A stretch of DNA of 64,000 bases from Methanothrix sp. (GCA_029907715.1 JARYLI010000007.1:1-64000), one strand, 5' to 3'. Numbered from the stretch's first letter, positions 9,100-17,230 are shown. Made by a program: numbers and translations. The notes: generated by a model from the letters alone, not told the origin.

Positions 9100-9460
9100 G
9101 CAGCTCCTCGATCGGCTTCGCGCCGTACTCTGTTATCTTGACGTTGATCTGGCTTATGTTCGGCGAGATCTCACGCCCGCAGACGCTCTTTCTCCTCTTC
9201 TGGCCCTTCACGCGCGGCCTGTACCCGACGCCGCCCGCGAGGAGAAGCCTCTTCCGCTGCATCCCCGGGAGATCGCTGCGCATCGGGAAGCCGTCGCGAT
9301 CGCTGCCGCCTGTTATCGTAACAGCGTATCCCGGCAGCCCAAGGAGATCGCCCTCAACAGCGTCCCCTATCTTCTTACCGATGAGCTTGCCCGCGTCCTT
9401 GAGCTCGACCTGATATGCCTTTCCTGTATTTGGATCTGATATCACAACTCTGACAGCCAT
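9089..9460 (-). CDS. rps6e: Small ribosomal subunit protein eS6
   Basis: Archaeal/eukaryotic-type S6e, about 123 residues. Family features: VVISDPNTGKAYQVEL at the start, GDAVEGDLLGLPGYAVTITGGSD, and GFPMRSDLPGMQRKRLLL followed by a Lys/Arg-rich GQKRRKSVCGREIS. The start is ATG at 9460 because GAGGTC lies about 8 nt upstream and MAVRVVISDP aligns with the family. The in-frame ATG at 9484 would add eight residues that include that ribosome site. It follows nrpR on the same strand, 26 bp apart. The 3' end overlaps the convergent reductase gene. Confidence 0.95.
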   Translation of the reverse strand: MAVRVVISDPNTGKAYQVELKDAGKLIGKKIGDAVEGDLLGLPGYAVTITGGSDRDGFPMRSDLPGMQRKRLLLAGGVGYRPRVKGQKRRKSVCGREISPNISQINVKITEYGAKPIEELLKA

Positions 9461-9486
9461 CTTTCTGACCTCGATTACCGCCATTC

Positions 9487-10431
9487 TCAGCTCTTATAAA
9501 ACCTTATCCGAGACATCTCGCCGCAGGGGATGAGCGTGGATATCGGGCAGGTCCGGATGCGTATACCGCACTCGGCGACCGCCACAGGAGCGTTGACGCC
9601 CGCGCATATCGCTATGCCCACACGACCCGGCGCCACAGGGCATCCAAGCACATCATCGCCTGGCGCGCCCACAGCGATCCTCCCGACGATCGAGCGCGCG
9701 CGATCCAGCACGCGCATCGCATCCTCCAGAGCGCTGACCGGAACCTCCCTCACGTTCGCCAGGACCTTTCCGGAGCCGGAGCGCACCGCGTCCATCACCC
9801 TGGCGATCCTCCTCGCCATGAACGCTCTCATGGGGTCTATGGATGTGCCTGCGTACGCGATCAGATCCGAGAACCTGCAGAGCTCCCCGTTCCTGATCTC
9901 GAGGACTCCTGCGAATGTGGTGTTCACAGGTATCCCTGCTCTCAGGAGAAGCCCGTCCACGGTGATGCTGCACACCGTCCCGATCTCCGCGCAGTCATCT
10001 TTGTGATGCACGCGCACCAGATCCCCGGAGTACCCGGACTCTGCGACCATCTCCATTATTTCAAGCGCCCTCTCGAGATCGTTCCTGTCGATGAGGCTGA
10101 TGTTCGCCACCAGGTCGCCGCTCGCGAAATCGAATGTGGTGCGGAGCATGTACTCCTCTATCAGTGTGTTCACGAAGCCTATCCGCTCGTGTATCAGCGC
10201 GTCCCTGAGCTCCTTGAGACCGAGAGAGGTTGCGATTCTACCCGAGTAGCCGTAACGTCTTGTGAATCCCAGCTCATCCAGTATTCTGAGATTGTACCGC
10301 ACCGCCCTCTCGCCGAGGTTATACCCCCGGCTGCTGAGCATGTCCGAGATGGTCCTCGCGCCCACCGGCCTCTTCGCCTCTGCTATGACTCTCAGAATCT
10401 CCAGGAGCTTCCTCTGGTCGCGCCCTCTCAT
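9487..10431 (-). CDS. nrpR: NrpR family transcriptional regulator (winged helix plus one NrpR domain)
   Basis: 314 residues. An N-terminal winged helix (about 1-70, with ARTISDMLSSRGYNLGERAVRYNLRILDELG) precedes a single NrpR/DUF128 domain (about 85-314, with GTVCSITVDGLLLRAGIPV and FAGVLEI). NrpR represses nitrogen-assimilation genes and is released by 2-oxoglutarate (family knowledge). Some methanogens split the function over two proteins, so this could be NrpRI or another paralog. ATG at 10431 is 27 bp from a symmetric TATA box that also faces tRNA-Gln, so the mRNA is probably leaderless. No canonical GGAA-N6-TTCC operator was seen nearby. Confidence 0.9.
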   Translation of the reverse strand: MRGRDQRKLLEILRVIAEAKRPVGARTISDMLSSRGYNLGERAVRYNLRILDELGFTRRYGYSGRIATSLGLKELRDALIHERIGFVNTLIEEYMLRTTFDFASGDLVANISLIDRNDLERALEIMEMVAESGYSGDLVRVHHKDDCAEIGTVCSITVDGLLLRAGIPVNTTFAGVLEIRNGELCRFSDLIAYAGTSIDPMRAFMARRIARVMDAVRSGSGKVLANVREVPVSALEDAMRVLDRARSIVGRIAVGAPGDDVLGCPVAPGRVGIAICAGVNAPVAVAECGIRIRTCPISTLIPCGEMSRIRFYKS

Positions 10432-10453
10432 CGATCATCAGAACGAAGAAGGG

Positions 10454-10463
10454 AATATATATA
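10454..10463. promoter_or_regulatory. Shared bidirectional TATA box between nrpR and tRNA-Gln
   Basis: AATATATATA is nearly symmetric. Its centre is 27 bp from the nrpR ATG (10431) and 27 bp from the tRNA-Gln 5' end (10486), so it can serve both divergent genes. No other TATA-like sequence lies between the two genes. Confidence 0.65.
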
Positions 10464-10485
10464 GCCAGGGCAAGATCCAGACCGG

Positions 10486-10558
10486 AGTCCCGTGGGGTAG
10501 GGGCCAATCCTGCCGGCCTTTGGAGCCAGCGACGGCGGTTCGAATCCGCCCGGGACTA
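10486..10558 (+). tRNA. tRNA-Gln (anticodon TTG)
   Basis: Acceptor stem AGTCCCG/CGGGACT with discriminator A, T arm GGCGG-TTCGAAT-CCGCC, and anticodon loop CTTTGGA giving anticodon TTG. 73 nt, no intron, CCA not encoded. The anticodon stem CCGGC/GCCAG has a C28-A42 mismatch. TATA box at 10454. Confidence 0.95.
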
Positions 10559-10623
10559 TCGCATGCGAGTATTCTAACCCTTTCCTGCAAATTGCCCATG
10601 TCGCTAAGTAATTGTATGGATAA

Positions 10624-10636
10624 TTTTTTATATAAA
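10624..10636. promoter_or_regulatory. Orphan TATA-like element
   Basis: TTTTTTATATAAAAA is a strong, nearly palindromic TATA-like sequence with no gene in the normal distance on either strand. It could drive an unannotated small RNA or be chance in an AT-rich spacer. Confidence 0.3.
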
Positions 10637-10727
10637 AAGCATTTAGGAATTGTGATCAAGACCAGGCCGAACTCACAGGATTTCTCCGAACATCCCCGGT
10701 TCCGGCCATGTCAAACAAAACCCATAT

Positions 10728-10842
10728 TATAGTTCTTTGCGCCACTTCATGTAAATCCATTTAAAAGCTACTGGATATGTCATACTTTATGGATTATTTT
10801 ATGTGATATGTTATATTATATCAACTTATGCGGAATACTATA
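10728..10842 (+). repeat. Family D repeat, copy 1 (115 bp)
   Basis: Begins TATAGTTCTTTGCGCC and ends GCGGAATACTATA. The inverted copy at 31538-31652 differs at only two positions I can find. Ends are short inverted repeats beginning TAGT inside TA. Just outside, a 10-bp inverted repeat TATGATGATA/TATCATCATA lies at 10844-10853 and 10890-10899. Confidence 0.9.
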
Positions 10843-10927
10843 ATATGATGATATTCCCACGAATAATATTATTTCCAGTATTCCGCGACTATCATCATAA
10901 TGAAAAACATACAGTGGGTGCGGATCA

Positions 10928-11002
10928 TGCTCCGGTCGGGATTTGAACCCGAGTCTTCGGCTCGAAAGGCCGGAATGATTGACCTGGCTACACTACCGGA
11001 GC
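10928..11002 (-). tRNA. tRNA-Glu (anticodon TTC)
   Basis: Reads GCTCCGGTAGTGTAG from 11002, with anticodon loop CTTTCGA (TTC), T arm CTCGGG-TTCAAAT-CCCGA and acceptor CCGGAGC plus A. 75 nt, CCA not encoded. The anticodon stem CCGGC/GCCGA has a C27-A43 mismatch. Confidence 0.95.
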
Positions 11003-11474
11003 TCTAGCTTAAGAGCTGCTCGCAACGTATTAATCTATCCCTCGGGCACTGGGGAGAAATGTCAGAGAGTGGTTGAAGCCCACACGTGGGATCAGCCTCC
11101 ACTGATGCAGAAATACTGGCTGAAATATGGAGGCATCGATATGGTGCCCTCGCCCGTTATGTTTATATGCTATCAATATGAAGTCAGGATTTGTGCCTGA
11201 GCAAAACACTGAAATATTTGACGTGTGTCTTAAGATCAGGTACCCTGAACCTGAGAGGTCGTTTGGGGGCTCCGGCGTGTGCTGTGGAGCATGGCCGGAG
11301 GTGATGGGCGCAGTTGCTTTTTCTGCGTTCATCTGCCAGACGGGAGGTCTGGATCCCGGGGCCTCAGGGAGCTTCAGCATCCCCCGATTCTTTCGGGAGG
11401 CCTCGACCACGTCGGGGCATCTGCTGAGGTATCGATCCTTTAACTGAGGGTAACAAAATGGAGGTGGGAACGAA
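11003..11474 (+). other. Promoter and long leader of the secreted-protein gene
   Basis: No convincing gene. GTTTATATGC at about 11160 is a possible TATA box, which would give a leader near 280 nt before the ATG at 11475. Several GC-rich inverted segments lie between 11260 and 11420, and GGAGGTG precedes the ATG. No known riboswitch class recognised. Confidence 0.4.
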
Positions 11475-12236
11475 ATGAAGAGAGAACTGGCTGTTCTCGT
11501 AGTTGTTGCTCTGGCTCTTGTCGGCATGGCCAGCGCAGCCAACTACATGTACGAGAAGGCGACCATTAAGGGCGTCGGCTACAAGAACGTGGAGATGATC
11601 GTCTCCACACAGTACGGATACGCGGGCGCCAAGCTTGTCGAGAAGGAGTCCGGATCCGGTAACGTGATCATCGAGAGGACTGAGCTCGAGGCCGAGAGGC
11701 AGCTGCAGAGGGACTACGAGCCTCTAGGTTATGGCTGTGAGTATCCAACCGGTGCTGTTCCAATGGACTACATCAACTTCACCAAGGAAGCTGAGTTCGA
11801 GTACATGCCTGTGAGCTACCAGACAGGCACATACGACCAGAAGTGGATCGAGAAGCTCTGCGTCCAGAACTACAGGATCGGCGCTGTCGTGACAGAGATG
11901 TACACGCATGCGGAGCACCTGCAGAAGAACACAGAGGTCAAGACCAGGCTGTATGGATTCCTTGATGGTGATGACGGCCAAGAAGGTACAACAGTAGATA
12001 AACTCTGCTGCACAGGCGTCCTTGAGGCGAACTTCAACAGCAACGTGATCGGCGTCGCTCACATCGGCTGGATGTCCCGCGAGCCCATGGCTGAGGCCGT
12101 GGTCAAGGGCAGACACGTCGAGTACGGCCGCAGCGTTGAGGACCTGACCGGTGTCTTCTCGATCGAGAAGTTCATCCAGCTCTGGGGCAACTCGACATGC
12201 GGCGCGATAAGCGTCGACTGGCTCCCGTGCATCTGA
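11475..12236 (+). CDS. Secreted protein, methanogen-type paralog family (member 1)
   Basis: 253 residues with a signal peptide (MKRELAVLVVVALALVGMASA). The rest is a soluble extracellular domain with five or more cysteines and two or three Asn-glycosylation-type sites. It ends with the shared module of the proteins at 12445, 13296 and 31656: IGAVVTEMY in the middle and LTGVFSIEKFIQLW near the end. I do not recognise a known function. It is the first of three consecutive genes of this kind and has its own hairpin terminator (12253-12281), so it may be transcribed alone. GGAGGTG lies about 8 nt before the ATG. A structural or adhesive envelope role is inference. Confidence 0.8.
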   Translation: MKRELAVLVVVALALVGMASAANYMYEKATIKGVGYKNVEMIVSTQYGYAGAKLVEKESGSGNVIIERTELEAERQLQRDYEPLGYGCEYPTGAVPMDYINFTKEAEFEYMPVSYQTGTYDQKWIEKLCVQNYRIGAVVTEMYTHAEHLQKNTEVKTRLYGFLDGDDGQEGTTVDKLCCTGVLEANFNSNVIGVAHIGWMSREPMAEAVVKGRHVEYGRSVEDLTGVFSIEKFIQLWGNSTCGAISVDWLPCI

Positions 12237-12252
12237 ACGCGTAGCCTGACGC

Positions 12253-12281
12253 AGACCCCTCACGGGGTCTGAGCTATTTTT
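12253..12281 (+). terminator. Hairpin terminator with U-run
   Basis: AGACCCC-TCAC-GGGGTCT is a perfect 7-bp stem followed by GAGCTATTTTTA, 17 bp after the stop at 12236. Confidence 0.75.
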
Positions 12282-12390
12282 ATCCAACTTCGATCGAATT
12301 CTTCTCCTGATTATATCCTGATTATATCCCTCCCGCACTCACGTCCGCTCTTTGCATCCATCCTCATGCGCGCCGGAGGGGATAAATAAA

Positions 12391-12400
12391 ATTTATATAA
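12391..12400 (+). promoter_or_regulatory. TATA box for the second secreted-protein gene
   Basis: ATTTATATAA, about 45 bp before the ATG at 12445, within an AT-rich tract. Transcription would start near 12420, leaving a short leader that includes a GGGGGTGA ribosome site. Confidence 0.65.
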
Positions 12401-12444
12401 CAAGAGAGAGAACATCTGAGATAAACCTAAGGGGGTGAAACTGA

Positions 12445-13266
12445 ATGAAGGGAGTAGTAATAGCGGCAATGCTTATAGCTGCTCTTTTAGCATGTAATCT
12501 GGCTTCAGCAAATCCACCACTTCCAGAGCCAAAGCAGTACGAGCAGTACTGCGAGGCGCAGAAGGTGGCAGGGAACGGTGTTATAGACATAAGCACGTCG
12601 ATCGTGGACAAGAAGATCGCTCTCGAGTACTACAACGTGATGGCTGGCGACGGCGATTTCGAGCTCGACTCCGAGCACCTGCTCTCGGAGAACGCGAGCA
12701 GGTTGAACAGGACAGGACCCAACAGCACCGGCGATAAGAAAGTTCCGCTCAACCTGTATGAAACCTCGAAGATGACCTACTCAGGAGATACACCGCTCGT
12801 CGGTGGTAAGTACCTCCACTCCAAGGCATTCTACGGAGGCATCGGAGCAGAGGTCCAGGAGGTCTTCTCTGTAACAGAGATGGAAAAGGAGCAGACTGTG
12901 TACTTCTCATCGACGGATCCAACAGGTCACTGGACCGCGAACCCTGCGACAGGAATGCCGTGGGGGTGGAAAGATGCGAATAATAACAAGAAGGTAGATC
13001 CTGGAGAGATCGATGAGAACCTTGCTAAGGCAGAGAAGTACAACCTGAAGTACAACGTGAGCCCGACGCATCTCGTCGGCTTTGAGACCAGGAACTACTT
13101 CAACGGCACGTGGGGCACCGACTCCAAGTGGCACAAGATATTCTACAAGGACATAAAGGATCACCAGTCGTTCACAGGCACATTCGAGGTCGAGAAGCTG
13201 ATCAAGTTCCACGAGGCGCCGTTCGCTGAGGAGAAGCCCAGCCCGTGCGCAGGCGTCGACTGCTGA
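12445..13266 (+). CDS. Secreted protein, methanogen-type paralog family (member 2)
   Basis: 273 residues, with signal peptide to about residue 23 (hydrophobic core AMLIAALLACNLASA). The module shared with three other proteins in the window spans nearly the whole mature part: a Gly-rich start (AGNGVIDIS), YGGIGAEVQEVF, and QSFTGTFEVEKLIKFHE near the C terminus. Several NxS/T sites are present. The C-terminal tail ends in CAGVDC. A segment with DANNNKKVDPGEID resembles a calcium-binding dockerin/EF-hand-like loop (inference). No enzyme motif is visible. The next gene starts 29 bp later and may be cotranscribed. Function unknown; probably exported to the envelope. Confidence 0.8.
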   Translation: MKGVVIAAMLIAALLACNLASANPPLPEPKQYEQYCEAQKVAGNGVIDISTSIVDKKIALEYYNVMAGDGDFELDSEHLLSENASRLNRTGPNSTGDKKVPLNLYETSKMTYSGDTPLVGGKYLHSKAFYGGIGAEVQEVFSVTEMEKEQTVYFSSTDPTGHWTANPATGMPWGWKDANNNKKVDPGEIDENLAKAEKYNLKYNVSPTHLVGFETRNYFNGTWGTDSKWHKIFYKDIKDHQSFTGTFEVEKLIKFHEAPFAEEKPSPCAGVDC

Positions 13267-13295
13267 TCTCCCTCTCTTTTTTTGAGGTGGTTCAA

Positions 13296-14384
13296 TTGAT
13301 CTGGATTCTGATCCTGGCGCTTCTGCTGATTCCAGCATCAGCCACTGTTGAGGAAAGCCCAACAGGCCCGCCGTACGCAGCGGACTCAGTGTATCCATCA
13401 TATCCATCAAGCTCTTTTGACGTCCCATCCGTTCCGCCCACACCAATCGCCCCCGGGAAGCTCGTCGTCTCTGTGCAGCAGACCGGTCCCATCAACGAGC
13501 GGGATAAGGAGTACACAACACCGGGGAAGACACTGGACTACATTGTGAACGTGAGGAACGAGGGGTACACGAACGTGACCGCCACCATCACAGTCAGCCC
13601 TGAGACCTGCGGAATGGACTGGTTCACCTGGACCTCCACGGAGGTGTTCATACCTGCCGGCGGCGAGGTCTCGGAGCCGCTCCAGGTCACGCCGCCCACA
13701 AACGCCATGGGCGGTGATTACAGATTCAGGGTCACAGCGACAGCACCAGGCGCAGAATCCTCATCGTATACAGAGAAGTTCAAGGTCCAGGGATACGATT
13801 ACGCATCCGAGACCATGATCAGCGGGAGCGGCCAGTTCCAGCTCAGCAAGGACGTCAGGTCGATGAACTCCGGGATAAAATCAAACAAGGACGTCTACTT
13901 CAGCGGCAGCGTCGAGGCGCTGGTGAAGAACGAGTATCTGGTGGACAGGGCGAAGGGGAGAAATCCGAACTTCGAGGAGCAGGACGCTGTCGATGACTAT
14001 GTCGCTCTGGCGCCCGGAGACACGCTCATGGGGAGCGAGAGCTTCAGGAGCTCGATCGCCTTCGGCGGGATCGGCGCGAAGGTCAGGGAGAGCTACAACC
14101 TCCAGGCGATGGAGTTCAAGAACCAGAACTTCAATCTCTACCAGACGGGAACGCTGGGAAGAAGCGCTGAGTTCAGGACAGCAGATAACTTCACAGGCTA
14201 CTTCATGCTTGACGCGCGACAATCCAAACCGGGACAGAGGAGCATGAAGGAGCACGAGGAGTACCTGGGGTCATTTGAGATAATGCGCAAGATACTCTTC
14301 AGGGACCAGCCGCTCAGGAGAGGATGCATCGGCGGAGCATGCGACTTCATGGACAACATAAATCTCCGGCTCAAATCAAGCTGA
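13296..14384 (+). CDS. Secreted protein: CARDB/NEW3-like domain plus shared paralog module (member 3)
   Basis: The start is TTG at 13296, because GAGGTGG sits 5 nt upstream and the signal peptide (MIWILILALLLIPASA) begins there; the frame is open upstream but overlaps the previous gene. 362 residues in order: signal peptide; Pro/Ser-rich spacer (about 17-60); an immunoglobulin-like domain of the NEW3/CARDB type (about 60-155, with LDYIVNVRNEGYTNVTATI); then the shared module (about 168-362) with ISGSGQFQLSKDV, FGGIGAKVRESYN and EYLGSFEIMRKILF. The two-domain layout is a small version of the protein at 31656. Function unknown; envelope location inferred. Confidence 0.8.
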   Translation: MIWILILALLLIPASATVEESPTGPPYAADSVYPSYPSSSFDVPSVPPTPIAPGKLVVSVQQTGPINERDKEYTTPGKTLDYIVNVRNEGYTNVTATITVSPETCGMDWFTWTSTEVFIPAGGEVSEPLQVTPPTNAMGGDYRFRVTATAPGAESSSYTEKFKVQGYDYASETMISGSGQFQLSKDVRSMNSGIKSNKDVYFSGSVEALVKNEYLVDRAKGRNPNFEEQDAVDDYVALAPGDTLMGSESFRSSIAFGGIGAKVRESYNLQAMEFKNQNFNLYQTGTLGRSAEFRTADNFTGYFMLDARQSKPGQRSMKEHEEYLGSFEIMRKILFRDQPLRRGCIGGACDFMDNINLRLKSS

Positions 14385-14385
14385 C

Positions 14386-14412
14386 GCCCTCCGGGGCATC
14401 AGCCACTTTTTG
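14386..14412 (+). terminator. Possible terminator after the secreted-protein cluster
   Basis: GCCC-TCC-GGGGC short hairpin followed within 10 nt by CACTTTTTG, starting just after the stop at 14384. Confidence 0.4.
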
Positions 14413-14581
14413 TGCGTTTCAGGCACACAGGGAGGCGCCAGCGAGGCCCTTCTGAACACTGATCTCCTCAGAGCATCTGAAATCGAGCATCGGCTTTTGA
14501 AAACCAAAACCATTTAATAGATAAAAACCATTTGGCAACAGACTTTCGGTCTTGTGGGTGTAGAAATAAAGAGGTGATTCA

Positions 14582-15724
14582 ATGGCATTACAGCCGACGC
14601 CCGTTGATATCGGGCTATTTGCGATAGTTCTGATTGTGCTCGTTGGTCCGTTCATGGTGAAAAAGATAGAGCACAACCTGGAGGCGTTTCTTTTCGTTAT
14701 GGGCGTGCTCGCAGTGACTCTCTCCGGACTTGAGAGCAAGGGGGTTCTTGAGCAGATATACATAAACAACCCTGAAGCGGTGGAGAAGATCGGGTGGCAC
14801 ATGGAGCTTGTGATGGAGGCCATAAAGGAGCCGATCATAAAGGGCATAGTGCCAGCTGTCCTGGTTGCAGGTCTGCTCTTCCACTATGGGAGAACAACAG
14901 CCCAGAGGGCCATGGCCAGAATCCTTGAGGTCGTTCCCCTGAAGATTATAGTCTTCCTTATGGTTGTGATTCTCGGCCTCTCATCGAGCATAATAACTGC
15001 GATCATAGCATCTCTTCTCCTGGTGGAGCTCGTCAACTGCATGCCCCTTGACAGGCAGACGAAGATCAACGTGGTGATCATCGCATGCTTCTCGATAGGC
15101 CTCGGCGCTGTTCTGACTCCAGTCGGAGAGCCGCTCTCGACTATAGCGATCACCAAGCTGCAGGGACCGCCCTATCACGCAGGATTCTTCTTCCTCTTCA
15201 ACAGGCTGGCGGTGTACATAATTCCAGGATGCCTGGCAATGGGACTGCTCGCGATGTTCTTCACAGGAAAGGCTGCGAAGGAGGCGTGTGCTGTTGCGGC
15301 TGAAGAGGCTGCAGGCCTGAGAGACGTCTTCGTCAGGGCTCTGAAGGTCTACATCTTCGTCATGGCGCTGCTTCTCCTTGGCGGGGGAATGAAGATAGTG
15401 ATCGACAAGTACCTGCTCACGATCCCGCCCCAGATCCTGTACTGGGTGAACATGGTATCTGCGATCCTCGACAACGCCACACTCACTGCAGCGGAGCTGA
15501 GCCCGTCGATGGAGATAACCCAGATCCAGGCTGTGCTGATGGGACTTCTCATATCAGGCGGCATGCTGATCCCCGGGAACATCCCGAACATCATATCAGC
15601 AGGCAAGCTCAATATCACCAGCAAGGAGTGGGCGAGGCTTGGCGTTCCGCTCGGCCTGATACTGATGGTTCTCTACTTCGTGTGGATATTCTACATACCC
15701 TTCCACATAGAGTTCCATCTGTAA
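14582..15724 (+). CDS. Predicted cation transporter, DUF1646 family
   Basis: A 380-residue integral membrane protein with about 10-11 hydrophobic segments. Features typical of this archaeal family (COG4756-like) include SSIITAIIASLLLVELV, GLGAVLTPVGEPLSTIAI, a DNATLTAAELSPSM segment and GGMLIPGNIPNIISA. The last two resemble the re-entrant polar motifs of the wider arsenite/citrate ion-transporter superfamily. The transported ion is not known. GAGGTGA precedes the ATG by 6 nt. CATTTAATAG at about 14511 is a possible TATA box. Single-gene unit. Confidence 0.85.
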   Translation: MALQPTPVDIGLFAIVLIVLVGPFMVKKIEHNLEAFLFVMGVLAVTLSGLESKGVLEQIYINNPEAVEKIGWHMELVMEAIKEPIIKGIVPAVLVAGLLFHYGRTTAQRAMARILEVVPLKIIVFLMVVILGLSSSIITAIIASLLLVELVNCMPLDRQTKINVVIIACFSIGLGAVLTPVGEPLSTIAITKLQGPPYHAGFFFLFNRLAVYIIPGCLAMGLLAMFFTGKAAKEACAVAAEEAAGLRDVFVRALKVYIFVMALLLLGGGMKIVIDKYLLTIPPQILYWVNMVSAILDNATLTAAELSPSMEITQIQAVLMGLLISGGMLIPGNIPNIISAGKLNITSKEWARLGVPLGLILMVLYFVWIFYIPFHIEFHL

Positions 15725-15726
15725 TT

Positions 15727-15915
15727 TCATTTTTTATTTATATTCGCTGTCAGATACCATCTTCCCTTTTTTCCCCTCATGAACTCGATCGCATCGTGGT
15801 ACGAATCAAAGCTCCAGCGCTCCCCGGTGCTCAGGTTCACAAGGAGAACTCCACCCGCGGGTTTCACATTCAGCGACTCGATCTCATCTCTCAGCCTGCT
15901 CTGCTTTCTGTACAT
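15727..15915 (-). CDS. Small conserved-looking hypothetical protein (62 aa)
   Basis: Begins at ATG 15915 with GGAGGG 9 nt upstream; the frame is open further but that ATG has no ribosome site. The sequence is basic, with MYRKQSRLRDEIESLNVK forming a helix and then a compact region with GGVLLVNLSTGERWSFDSYHDAIEFM. The composition and the ribosome site support a real gene. No family recognised. It ends two bases from the convergent transporter gene. Confidence 0.55.
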   Translation of the reverse strand: MYRKQSRLRDEIESLNVKPAGGVLLVNLSTGERWSFDSYHDAIEFMRGKKGRWYLTANINKK

Positions 15916-16101
15916 CGCATCCCTCCACTGGATCTGATTTTTATTGGTCACAGCCTGCAATCTCCGCTCGTGCACTCGCATCACCGGGCTCAGACAGATG
16001 CGCAGTTGCGGCAGTAATTTGACATCATGCCAATGCGCACCGATTGCTGAAATCCGGTTCTGGATACCACACGGCCAGATCTCCCGGGCGGTGTAAGGCC
16101 T

Positions 16102-16662
16102 TCACGCGATCTTCGATGGCTTCCCCTTCGAGATAACATATCTCACAAAATCTGCTGATGGGAACTCATGGATCGATGTGATGAATATCATGCCCTCGCC
16201 ATATCTGCCTGCGCACAGGACCGGTCGGCCTGCAGGATCCCTGGCGAGCACCTCGAAATCTGCTCCGGGCTCCAGGTATCCGTCGCAGTCTCCAGATCCA
16301 GCGCAGAGCGGCGCCTCCTCGCAGGAGAATTTTATCTGCGCCGCCTCGGTGTACTCTCCCCTGTATTTTATCGCGAGCGGCAGCCAGTCGTAGTCATGCT
16401 CCGGAACTAGCGGGCCGAACACGACGAGAACGCCACCGGAGCGCACGAAATTCTTTATCCCTTCACTGCAAGCTCTCAGGTGCTTCAGGGCTCTTGAGTA
16501 CTGCTGGTTTGCGAATCCAGTCGGGATGATCAGCGCCCTGAACCTTGGGAGGAACGGGCTGCAGAGCATCTCAGGTTTGATGAACTGGACATCAGCATCT
16601 GCCTCCTCGAAGAGCTTCTCATAGAGAAACGACCTGTCGCAAAGGATCACCGCATCTGGCAT
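16102..16662 (-). CDS. Hypothetical protein with glutamine-amidotransferase-like fold
   Basis: The start is ATG at 16662 (MPDAVILCDRSFLYEKL), placed by a TATA-like CATTTTTAACC about 25 bp upstream; the longer frame to 16866 has no support. 186 residues. The pattern FRALIIPTGFANQQYSRAL, then KNFVRSGGVLVVFGPL, then GEGMIFITSIHEFPSADFVRYVI resembles the class-I glutamine-amidotransferase-like / trehalose-utilisation-type beta domains that occur in archaeal unknowns. No clear nucleophile Cys in a GxCxG elbow, so an amidotransferase activity is not supported. Stands alone between small genes. Confidence 0.65.
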   Translation of the reverse strand: MPDAVILCDRSFLYEKLFEEADADVQFIKPEMLCSPFLPRFRALIIPTGFANQQYSRALKHLRACSEGIKNFVRSGGVLVVFGPLVPEHDYDWLPLAIKYRGEYTEAAQIKFSCEEAPLCAGSGDCDGYLEPGADFEVLARDPAGRPVLCAGRYGEGMIFITSIHEFPSADFVRYVISKGKPSKIA

Positions 16663-16939
16663 GTGGTACCGGTGGGGGGATGTGGTTAAAAATGTTTCAT
16701 CGCCCGCCTGAAGCTGTGCGATGAAGCGGCCCGAATCCGGGCCCTTATGATGCCAGCAGGTCACCTCAGTGACCGGCCGCACAGCTGCATCCGACCCGGC
16801 AGAGTTTTTTTGCCGCGAGATTCCTGAATACAATCCAGCAATCTGCAATCCAGCAATCTGGCACACTAAAGGGGAGCAATGTCAGAAAAGAGAACTGCGG
16901 GTTCAGATCTCCTCCCGGCTGTTCTCAGATTCACAAAAA

Positions 16940-17059
16940 TCACTTTGGAGGGACCACGTAGTTCCATCTCCACACCTTGAAGCCAGCGCCCAGTATCAGT
17001 ATGAATATCGCCAGCACGATCAGGGACTGCAGGTATTCCAGAGCCGTAGCTGTATCCAT
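16940..17059 (-). CDS. Small single-pass membrane protein (39 aa)
   Basis: Begins at ATG 17059 with GGTGG 4-8 nt upstream. MDTATALEYLQSL is followed by a membrane helix (IVLAIFILILGAGFKV) and a basic-aromatic tail WRWNYVVPPK. The short amphipathic head, single helix and aromatic belt are protein-like. It could be a small subunit of a membrane complex. No homolog recognised. Confidence 0.6.
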   Translation of the reverse strand: MDTATALEYLQSLIVLAIFILILGAGFKVWRWNYVVPPK

Positions 17060-17230
17060 AAAACCACCGCGATGATGGTACCGAACTGATCGCTGATAAA
17101 CATTTTGGTTCCTGGTGGAGGTCAGCAGCCCGACTTCGCGGGTTGTGGATGTCAGCTCAATGGGAGTGCGCATGCAGTCGATGCTGCAGCTCTGAGCACT
17201 TATCAGACATCCGTTTTGTCCACATATGTT

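Noticed and set aside
10844-10899. 10-bp inverted repeat TATGATGATA/TATCATCATA considered as a C/D-box RNA
   Set aside because: C and D boxes are not in the required order and there is no guide-like segment. Kept only as a note beside family D copy 1.
11030-11542. Minus-strand ORF of 170 codons over the leader and gene start at 11475
   Set aside because: Antisense to a gene with signal peptide and ribosome site; composition is not protein-like.
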